This document shows, one piece after another, positions 1 through 3,931 of a DNA stretch of 7,173 bases. The position numbers and the translations under genes were made by a program. Numbering within the stretch: the stretch's first letter is position 1; every line of letters begins with the position of its first letter. The notes below the pieces were generated by a model. It saw only the letters and a program-made list of their open reading frames with translations, was not told the DNA's origin and made no database searches. The DNA comes from NZ13-RE01 sp964612975 (lineage in GTDB: Bacteria > Dictyoglomota > Dictyoglomia > Dictyoglomales > Dictyoglomaceae): positions 1-7,173 of the forward strand of contig CAZTGC010000018.1 in the NCBI GenBank assembly GCA_964612975.1, read 5' to 3'.

Positions 1-198
1 GATGGAGAAAAATATTTAATAGGAAAGTATAGAAAGTGTAGTTATGGGAGATATTTTCATATTCTTTCTACTAATATACCTGAATTTTATTGGCATAACA
101 GCATAGTAAGTAATGAAAGAGATATTGAAATTTTAAGAGATAAAGAAGTAAGAATTTTATTAGATAAAGATATAATAGAGATTAAAAAGGAGGTGTAA
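1..198 (+). CDS. 3' end of an unrecognised protein (partial)
   Basis: The first reading frame is open from the left edge to a TAA at 196-198, giving the last 65 residues of a protein whose start lies outside the window. The fragment is rich in aromatic residues near its beginning (SYGRYFHIL, then EFYWHNS) and ends in a charged Ile/Lys/Glu/Asp segment that probably alternates strand and helix. No in-frame ATG or SD suggests an internal start. The last codons (AAG GAG GTG) double as the SD of the next gene, which starts 3 bases after the stop, so the two are almost certainly translationally coupled. I recognise no family. Confidence rests on frame openness, codon use matching the following genes, and the stop/SD/start arrangement. 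Confidence 0.75.
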   Translation, partial: DGEKYLIGKYRKCSYGRYFHILSTNIPEFYWHNSIVSNERDIEILRDKEVRILLDKDIIEIKKEV

Positions 199-201
199 GG
201 T

Positions 202-483
202 ATGTTATTAGAGATAGGGATGACAAAAAGAGAAGATAGTTCATATTATTTTATTGTAGCAAACGATTTAGATTTTAATATAGAAGAAGTATATACCTTA
301 ATAAAGAATAACTTTGAATTAATAGATAGAACAACTTATGATAAAGATGAATTAAATAAATTTATAACTCGTAAAATAGAAAAAGTAATCGTAGAACAGT
401 ATTATATTGAAAATTCAGAGTATATTATTTTTGTTTATAAAGGAATAGAAGGAGGTGAAGAAGATGTTAATGGAATTAATTAA
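202..483 (+). CDS. Small hypothetical protein, 93 aa
   Basis: The ATG at 202 lies 6 bases after a full AAGGAGGTG SD at 187-195, which fixes the start; an in-frame ATG at 220 has no SD. The product is a soluble-looking acidic protein. It has a probable strand (YYFIVAND), a helix around IEEVYTLIKNNFEL, a charged helix near residues 48-66, and a closing strand (YIIFVYKG). The C terminus (GGEEDVNGIN) is partly imposed by the next gene's SD and start, which lie inside this gene: the overlap with the 464 gene is 20 bases. There is no signal peptide, membrane segment or cysteine. I cannot assign a function. It belongs to a run of small co-directional genes that are probably co-transcribed. Confidence 0.8.
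   Translation: MLLEIGMTKREDSSYYFIVANDLDFNIEEVYTLIKNNFELIDRTTYDKDELNKFITRKIEKVIVEQYYIENSEYIIFVYKGIEGGEEDVNGIN
449..457 (+). promoter_or_regulatory. SD that decides the start of the 464 gene
   Basis: AAGGAGGTG, a 9-base match to the complement of the usual bacterial 16S 3' end. Its terminal GTG is in frame with the downstream gene and could be mistaken for a start at 455. The ATG at 464, 6 bases after the SD, is the sensible initiation codon. Confidence 0.8.
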
Positions 484-1162
484 ACGATATAAAAAAGAAT
501 TAAAAGACATACAATTAAAGAATTATAACGAAATATTTCAAAGCAGTGAATATGTAAGCAAAGAAGATAAATTTAATTGGAATTATATAAAACTTTTATA
601 TAAAATGATGGTTCCAATAGATATAGATAGTATCAAAACAGATGTTTTGGATATACAAAATAATGGGATAGGTTTTTATTTTATTAACAATAAATTATAT
701 TTTGCGTTAGATTTAGAAATGATATATCTAAAATTTCCATATAATGATAAACAGAAATTAGAATTAACAAAACAAGTAGCACTTTATTTACATAATACAA
801 TTAATGATATTATTAATCATATAAGTAAGGATTTAAAAGTAATTAAAAAGAGGAGTTATTATAGTTTTAGTTCTATGTTTATAGAAGTAAAAAAGAATGT
901 AAATACTGATATAATGTCAGGTAGTTTAACTACGTTAGCTTATATGAATTCTTTTTATTTCAATACAACTAATATACCTTATGTTTCAATACATTACAAT
1001 AAAGGTAAGTATATTTTTGTAATAACATTGGATTATAAATTCTTTTTAGAATACAGGAATTGTTTATTATTTTCTTTAACTGTAATGAAATCAGTAATAA
1101 GTCAGAATAATGATGATTTAAGAATAAGTATGAAGGAAAATAATCTATTACTAAAAAGATAA
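464..1162 (+). CDS. Hypothetical protein, 232 aa
   Basis: I place the start at ATG 464, 6 bases after the SD at 449-457. The frame is open 9 bases further upstream to a GTG, but that GTG is part of the SD. A second ATG at 470 is possible but less well spaced. This is the longest complete protein of the left module. It opens with a basic helix, then alternates beta-like segments (GIGFYFINNKLYFAL; YIFVITLDYKFFL) with helical ones (a Leu/Asn/His-rich helix at about residues 100-125). It has several aromatic residues, one cysteine near residue 201 and no convincing membrane span. I see no catalytic motif and recognise no family. The stop is TAA at 1160-1162, and the next SD overlaps it, giving tight coupling. 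Confidence 0.82.
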   Translation: MLMELIKRYKKELKDIQLKNYNEIFQSSEYVSKEDKFNWNYIKLLYKMMVPIDIDSIKTDVLDIQNNGIGFYFINNKLYFALDLEMIYLKFPYNDKQKLELTKQVALYLHNTINDIINHISKDLKVIKKRSYYSFSSMFIEVKKNVNTDIMSGSLTTLAYMNSFYFNTTNIPYVSIHYNKGKYIFVITLDYKFFLEYRNCLLFSLTVMKSVISQNNDDLRISMKENNLLLKR

Positions 1163-1170
1163 GGAGGTGG
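1161..1170 (+). promoter_or_regulatory. SD that decides the start of the 1176 gene
   Basis: AAGGAGGTGG overlaps the TAA of the preceding gene. An in-frame GTG at 1167 lies inside this SD, so the usable start is the ATG at 1176. The same layout (GGAGGTGGTTA then two bases and ATG) recurs at 2441-2457, and closely at 2994-3011. Confidence 0.8.
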
Positions 1171-1175
1171 TTAGT

Positions 1176-1778
1176 ATGTATATACCTGTAGATAGTAAGA
1201 TATTGAAGTTAGTAAAAAGAATAATGAATTTAATAAAAGAAGGAAAAATTAAGATTAGAATATCTGAAAACTATCTAATTATTTTTACTCCATATATGAT
1301 TACTAAAACATATTATTTTACAACGGATGGATTTAAGAATAATTTTAAAGGTAAAGACTTTGAAATAGTTAAAGTAGATGAGAAAGAAAGAAAGTTAATT
1401 TTAAAAGAGATAGAAAGAACAAAAATAGAAGAAATTATAAATGATTTTCTAAAAGAAGGGAAGAATAAATATTTCCAAAAATGGAAATCAAAGAATAATT
1501 TAGAAGAGGTTTTAATAGCAAGTTATGAATTAGCAAATAAAGAATGCATTCTGAATTTAGATTTCTTAAAAATCTTTGATGAATTCTATGAAGGAAGTTA
1601 TGTTATAACTTTTTTAAATGAAGTATATATTATTACAAACGATACAAGTAATTTAAATAATGATAATTACTTAATAAATACCTATACAATAATAGCACCA
1701 AAAAAGTTTAAAGAATTTAAGGAGGATTATAATTTAGGTAATTTTAAATTTAAGAAGGAGGTGTTTGAGTTATGTTAA
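1176..1778 (+). CDS. Hypothetical protein, 200 aa
   Basis: The start is ATG 1176, set by the SD at 1161-1170. The protein has two similar-looking halves separated by a charged helical linker. The N-terminal part has a helix (ILKLVKRIMNLIKEG) followed by strands (KIKIRISENYLIIF). The C-terminal part has a short helix (FLKIFDEF) followed by strands (YVITFLNEVYIITN). This helix-then-beta-hairpin layout, seen twice, is reminiscent of sliding-clamp-like repeats, but no diagnostic motif supports that and I do not assign it. It is Lys/Ile/Asn-rich with no membrane span. Its last codons (GAG TTA TGT TAA) overlap the start of the next gene by 7 bases, and the next SD lies inside it at 1755-1763. Confidence 0.8.
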   Translation: MYIPVDSKILKLVKRIMNLIKEGKIKIRISENYLIIFTPYMITKTYYFTTDGFKNNFKGKDFEIVKVDEKERKLILKEIERTKIEEIINDFLKEGKNKYFQKWKSKNNLEEVLIASYELANKECILNLDFLKIFDEFYEGSYVITFLNEVYIITNDTSNLNNDNYLINTYTIIAPKKFKEFKEDYNLGNFKFKKEVFELC

Positions 1779-2008
1779 TGAATTACTATGAGAATACAAG
1801 TTTAGGAGAGTATAGTTTTAGTTATATTATACCTAAAGAATTAAAACAGAAGTATAATTTAGATTTCCAAGTAAAGTTTTTAGAAGATGAGAACGGTTTT
1901 TATGTTTTAGAATTTTTTAATTTAGAAGGAATAAATTTAGATTATATACCTGAAATAACAGAGAATGAATTAATTCAATATTTAAAATTCTTTGGAGGTG
2001 ATGAGTAA
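1772..2008 (+). CDS. Small hypothetical protein, 78 aa
   Basis: The ATG at 1772 lies 8 bases after the AAGGAGGTG at 1755-1763 and overlaps the previous stop. A second in-frame ATG at 1778 is too far from the SD to be preferred. The product is small and acidic, with predicted strands (YSFSYIIP; FQVKFLED; FYVLEFFN) and a final helix (ENELIQYLKFF). The C terminus, GGDE, is encoded by the SD of the next gene (GGAGGTG at 1994-2000). The TAA at 2006-2008 shares its last A with the next ATG. There is no cysteine and no membrane segment. The function is unknown. It looks like a compact single-domain phage accessory protein. Confidence 0.78.
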   Translation: MLMNYYENTSLGEYSFSYIIPKELKQKYNLDFQVKFLEDENGFYVLEFFNLEGINLDYIPEITENELIQYLKFFGGDE

Positions 2009-2442
2009 TGAATATTTTTAAGAGTATAAANNNNNNNNNNTTATTTTCTTGTTATATCTGAACCTAGTGGAATTGAAAGAGTAATTTTAATAATGTAGAA
2101 GAAGTAAGTATAAAGAAAGATGAGAAAGATTTAGTAATAATTTATATCAAAGATAGAGTTCAAAAGGAAAAAAGAATAGAATTAGATTTAGAAAAAGTTT
2201 ATATAAATCCAAAGGTTTTAAATTTATTAAGAAATGAGAAAACAATAGAGATAATGAGTTATTTATTAGTAGAAGGATATAAGAGTTTGAAATATTCAAT
2301 AACAGAGATAAAGATAGAAACAAAAGCTAATTTAATTATACTTTCATTTAATACTATCTTTCCATATGATTTTGAAATAAATGATTTTAAGAGATTACAA
2401 TATCTTTCATTAGATTTAAGTTTTACAATCAAAGGGATATAG
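2008..2442 (+). CDS. Hypothetical gene broken by an assembly gap and an apparent frameshift
   Basis: A start is clear: ATG 2008-2010 overlaps the preceding TAA, 7 bases after GGAGGTG. Only seven full codons precede ten N's. After the gap, the frame starting at 2042 encodes a sensible segment (YFLVISEPSGIERV) but hits TAG at 2096. The frame open from 2074 to the TAG at 2440-2442 encodes 122 residues (for example VEEVSIKKDEKDLVIIYIKD and later YDFEINDFKRLQYLSLDL) without its own start signal. One extra T in the TTTT run near 2085-2088 would join these two pieces into one protein. The first in-frame ATG of the downstream piece, at 2254, has no SD, so I do not treat 2254 as a real start. A lost base beside a poor-coverage gap is likelier than a true pseudogene. 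No family is recognised. Confidence 0.6.
2031..2040. other. Assembly gap of 10 N
   Basis: Ten ambiguous bases sit inside a coding region. The frames on the two sides do not match across ten bases, so the true gap length is probably not ten, and the neighbouring bases may be unreliable. Confidence 0.95.
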
Positions 2443-2449
2443 GAGGTGG
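2441..2449 (+). promoter_or_regulatory. SD that decides the start of the 2455 gene
   Basis: AGGAGGTGG begins within the TAG stop of the preceding gene. The in-frame GTG at 2446 is part of the SD; the ATG at 2455 is the properly spaced start. Confidence 0.78.
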
Positions 2450-2454
2450 TTAAT

Positions 2455-2679
2455 ATGTTAAAGATGATGTTTAAGAAAGGACAGGGATGGATAAGAGTAA
2501 AAGATATAGAAGAAGCAAAGAAAATTTTAGAAGAGAATTCAAAGAAAGATTATTTTACCTTTTGTTTCTATACCTATCCTAATAAACAAACAAAGTTAAA
2601 GATAATAAAGAAAGTGAATAGAAGAATAAAAGAGTATGAATTAAATGAAATAGTAGGAGGTGAAGGAAATGAGAATTAA
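2455..2679 (+). CDS. Small basic hypothetical protein, 74 aa
   Basis: The start is ATG 2455, 5 bases after the SD AGGAGGTGG. The product is strongly basic for most of its length (FKKGQGWIRVKD; KLKIIKKVNRRIKEY). It has a probable helix (IEEAKKILEENSKK), a central strand with aromatics and a cysteine (YFTFCFYTYP), and a second basic strand. A small alpha/beta protein that binds nucleic acid is conceivable from charge alone, but no known fold is evident. The acidic C terminus (GGEGNEN) is imposed by the next gene's SD and start, which lie within it; the overlap with the 2669 gene is 11 bases. This is a member of the left operon. Confidence 0.75.
   Translation: MLKMMFKKGQGWIRVKDIEEAKKILEENSKKDYFTFCFYTYPNKQTKLKIIKKVNRRIKEYELNEIVGGEGNEN
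2655..2662 (+). promoter_or_regulatory. SD that decides the start of the 2669 gene
   Basis: AGGAGGTG inside the 3' end of the 2455 gene. The GTG at 2660 is in frame with the next gene but belongs to the SD. The start is ATG 2669, 6 bases further on. Confidence 0.75.
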
Positions 2680-2953
2680 AGAGGGAAAGGATTTTAATGT
2701 AATGAATTTAATAGATAAGCTTATAAGTTTAAATGAATTAGATAAAAGAATAGAGATAGAATTAGAAAGTATAGAAAGTTTAATAACTACTGCAGTAATA
2801 TTGAATGAATTTTTAAATGAAATAGAGTTTAGAAAGGAATTATTAGAGATGGATTTAAATATACCTGAAATAATATTGATTTTTAAAGACAAGGAATTTA
2901 ATTTAAATAAAATGAATGAAATAGCAGAAAGAATGATTTATATTAACATTTAA
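2669..2953 (+). CDS. Acidic helical hypothetical protein, 94 aa
   Basis: The start is ATG 2669, selected by the AGGAGGTG at 2655-2662. The protein is acidic, rich in Leu, Ile, Glu and Asn, and predicted to be mostly helical: about residues 10-60 show a repeated spacing of Leu/Ile that could form a short coiled coil or helical bundle. A strand-like segment (EIILIFKDKEF) and a last helix follow. There is no cysteine and no membrane span. It is the last gene of the tightly packed left run; the 132 bases after its TAA hold no long gene. Glu is mostly GAA here (11 GAA, 4 GAG), unlike the next gene. The function is unknown. Confidence 0.77.
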   Translation: MRIKEGKDFNVMNLIDKLISLNELDKRIEIELESIESLITTAVILNEFLNEIEFRKELLEMDLNIPEIILIFKDKEFNLNKMNEIAERMIYINI

Positions 2954-2993
2954 GGTAAAGAAAAAGTAAATAAAAATTTTTAACATTTCAGAT

Positions 2994-3003
2994 AAGGAGG
3001 TGG
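2994..3003 (+). promoter_or_regulatory. Full-strength SD with no long gene behind it
   Basis: AAGGAGGTGG followed by TTAAA and ATG, the same layout as the SDs at 1161 and 2441. The ATG it serves is followed by only two more codons. It is either the signal of a mini-ORF or leader peptide, or the remnant of a lost gene. Confidence 0.7.
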
Positions 3004-3008
3004 TTAAA

Positions 3009-3020
3009 ATGAATGAATAA
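3009..3020 (+). other. Three-codon mini-ORF (Met-Asn-Glu-stop)
   Basis: ATG AAT GAA TAA lies 5 bases after a 10-base SD. An overlapping alternative from the ATG at 3013 would give a 7-residue peptide (MNKKKCL) ending in TAG at 3034-3036. With this SD strength initiation is expected. The biological role (leader peptide, ribosome-loading site, or decay of an earlier gene) cannot be decided from one sequence. Confidence 0.4.
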
Positions 3021-3044
3021 AAAGAAATGTCTATAGCCAACCAC

Positions 3045-3067
3045 TTGTTAGGTATATAAACTAATAA
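3045..3067 (+). promoter_or_regulatory. Weak stem-loop upstream of the 3086 gene
   Basis: TTGTTAG (3045-3051) can pair with CTAATAA (3061-3067), six Watson-Crick pairs plus one G:U in RNA, around a 9-base AT-rich loop. It ends 3 bases before the SD AAAGGAGGTG (3071-3080) of the next gene. It could be a leader structure or, as DNA, an imperfect inverted-repeat operator. In sequence this AT-rich, chance pairing is quite possible. Confidence 0.25.
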
Positions 3068-3085
3068 CATAAAGGAGGTGTAGCT

Positions 3086-3364
3086 ATGAGTAGAATAGAG
3101 GAGAAGGAAGTATATAAGGAGCAGGTGATAAATGGGTTAGCTGCGATAGTGAAGGAGTTGAAGGAGATAAGGAATGAGATAATAGAGTTGAAGAAGATGG
3201 AAGTTGAGATATTGAAGTTATTGAATACGATAAGTTATAGGTATTGGAGAGTGAATCAGGATAAGTTAGGGAATGATAGGAATGGAAAGAAGGAGGAGAG
3301 GGTAGAGAAAGTAGAGAAAGTAGAGAAGAAGAAGCCGTATTATGATGAAGAAGAGATAATATAA
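3086..3364 (+). CDS. Small coiled-coil protein, 92 aa
   Basis: The ATG at 3086 lies 5 bases after AAAGGAGGTG. Residues 5-50 form a long amphipathic helix with hydrophobic positions spaced as in a coiled coil (INGLAAIVKELKEIRNEI and on to EILKLLNTI), so the protein probably oligomerises. The second half is hydrophilic: a short aromatic patch (SYRYW), a KLGNDRNGKK linker, three tandem Val-Glu-Lys units at residues 73-81 and an acidic tail (YYDEEEII). It is soluble, with no cysteine. Codon use differs from the genes before it: 14 of 18 Glu codons are GAG and 13 of 15 Lys codons are AAG. A strong terminator follows directly. The family is unknown; a DNA-binding or scaffold-like phage protein is possible but unsupported. 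Confidence 0.8.
   Translation: MSRIEEKEVYKEQVINGLAAIVKELKEIRNEIIELKKMEVEILKLLNTISYRYWRVNQDKLGNDRNGKKEERVEKVEKVEKKKPYYDEEEII
3302..3328 (+). repeat. Three tandem 9-base units coding Val-Glu-Lys
   Basis: GTAGAGAAA occurs twice in succession and then once as GTAGAGAAG, in frame within the 3086 gene. The copy number could vary by slippage in three-residue steps without breaking the frame. Confidence 0.85.
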
Positions 3365-3370
3365 GGGATA

Positions 3371-3401
3371 AAAAAGAGGGGATAAAATCCCCTCTTTTTT
3401 T
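3371..3401. terminator. Strong Rho-independent terminator, apparently bidirectional
   Basis: AAAAAGAGGGGA (3371-3382) pairs perfectly with the segment from 3388 to 3399 around a 5-base loop (TAAAA). A run of seven T's (3395-3401) follows for plus-strand transcripts, 6 bases after the 3086 gene stop. Read on the minus strand, the same hairpin is followed by six T's (3375 down to 3370), so it could also stop transcription coming leftward from the tape measure operon. Confidence 0.9.
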
Positions 3402-3409
3402 CTATTATG

Positions 3410-3419
3410 AAGGGGGTGG
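3410..3419 (+). promoter_or_regulatory. Variant SD (GGGGG core) of the 3424 gene
   Basis: AAGGGGGTGG, in which the usual central A is replaced by G. Pairing with the 16S end would keep its full length with one G:U pair. It lies 4 bases before ATG 3424. The gene at 3611 has the same variant, unlike all the genes to the left. Confidence 0.7.
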
Positions 3420-3423
3420 AAAA

Positions 3424-3624
3424 ATGAGGGTAGGGATAACAGTAATGATAGAGATAGAGGATATGAAGGAGTTAAAGGAGGAGTCGAGGAGGAGGAGGAT
3501 AACGATAAACAAGTTAATAAGTAAAATAGTTAGTGAATATGTGGAGGAGATAAGGAAGATAAAGAAAGAAAGGATGAAAGAAGAGATAAAGAAAGAAAGG
3601 GGGTGTAGATATGGAAAGATATGA
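3424..3624 (+). CDS. Predicted ribbon-helix-helix DNA-binding protein, 66 aa
   Basis: This looks like an Arc/MetJ/CopG-type ribbon-helix-helix repressor, a fold that dimerises through a two-stranded sheet and binds short operator repeats. The pattern is right in order and size: a short strand with alternating side chains (GITVMI, residues 4-9), helix A at about 12-22, a turn, then helix B from about 27 to 43 with the typical helix-B spacing (ITINKLISKIVSEYV). A basic/acidic tail of about 20 residues follows. The start ATG 3424 is set by the variant SD. The gene begins 22 bases after a strong terminator with no clear promoter between. It overlaps the next gene by 14 bases. Eight of nine Arg codons are AGG, including four in a row. 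The operator and target genes are unknown. Confidence 0.65.
   Translation: MRVGITVMIEIEDMKELKEESRRRRITINKLISKIVSEYVEEIRKIKKERMKEEIKKERGCRYGKI
3596..3605 (+). promoter_or_regulatory. Variant SD (GGGGG core) of the 3611 gene
   Basis: AAAGGGGGTG within the 3' end of the ribbon-helix-helix gene, 5 bases before ATG 3611. It shares the GGGGG core with the preceding SD. Confidence 0.7.
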
Positions 3625-3931
3625 GTTAATAGATTTAGAGGAGATAGGGAAGGAGAGAGAAAAGAAAGAAGAGAAAGAAAGGAGGGGAGTGATAAGAATA
3701 AAAGAAGTGATAGAGAGGATGAGAGATAGAATAGAGATAAAAGAAGAAAATATAGAAAGGAAAGACTTACTTAATGATATCGCATTCTACTTAAAAGAAA
3801 ATATATGCGAAATGTTAAAATTAATTTCTTTCTTTATTTTCTCCTTCTTTACTTTCATTTTTCCTATTAATTATGCTTTTCTTATTCTTTCTTTCTTTCT
3901 TTTTATTATGCTATTTTATAAAAGGATTTAA
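3611..3931 (+). CDS. Small membrane protein with charged N-terminal half, 106 aa
   Basis: ATG 3611 follows the AAAGGGGGTG SD and overlaps the ribbon-helix-helix gene, so the two are coupled. Residues 1-52 are extremely charged (Glu, Lys, Arg) and helical, probably cytoplasmic. Residues 53-68 are an ordinary amphipathic stretch with one cysteine. Two hydrophobic, Phe/Ile/Leu-rich segments follow at about 69-84 and 88-103, split by a Pro-Ile-Asn turn and closed by Tyr-Lys-Arg, which suggests a membrane hairpin with both ends inside. A holin-like role is conceivable from size and topology, but the position opposite the tail operon and the long charged N terminus are not typical. The last 21 bases overlap the end of the tape measure gene on the other strand. 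The 3' half is pyrimidine-rich because of its Phe codons. Confidence 0.6.
   Translation: MERYELIDLEEIGKEREKKEEKERRGVIRIKEVIERMRDRIEIKEENIERKDLLNDIAFYLKENICEMLKLISFFIFSFFTFIFPINYAFLILSFFLFIMLFYKRI
3887..3902 (+). repeat. Four tandem CTTT units
   Basis: A perfect (CTTT)4 run lies within the second hydrophobic segment of the 3611 gene, just before the end of the tape measure gene. Slippage would shift the frame of the last few codons only. Confidence 0.8.

Noticed and set aside
74..2868. ATATACCTG recurring at 74, 1180, 1944 and 2859
   Set aside because: All copies are in coding sequence as Ile-Pro (ATA CCT) followed by Glu or Val, the preferred codons here. The spacing is irregular and the positions relative to starts differ, so codon bias explains it.
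2641..2892. 83-residue minus-strand frame opposite the 2455 and 2669 genes
   Set aside because: It is the complement of purine-rich coding DNA, gives a Ser/Ile/Leu-rich low-complexity product, and has no SD.
2971..2982. Perfect 12-base palindrome TAAAAATTTTTA
   Set aside because: It is made only of A/T and such palindromes are expected by chance here. It has no GC stem, so it is not a terminator, and no second copy suggests an operator.
2943..2988. Direct repeat TTAACATTT at 2943-2951 and 2980-2988
   Set aside because: Nine AT-rich bases repeated twice, partly inside a gene end, are not enough to claim an attachment site or operator.
3679..3691. Possible internal GTG start at 3689 behind AAAGGAGGGG in the membrane protein gene
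   Set aside because: Only 3 bases separate the GGAGG from the GTG, which is too close for normal initiation; the ATG at 3611 has a better-placed SD.
3787..3858. 23-residue minus-strand frame downstream of the tape measure gene
   Set aside because: It has no proper SD and lies opposite the membrane protein gene, which has a good SD and plausible topology.
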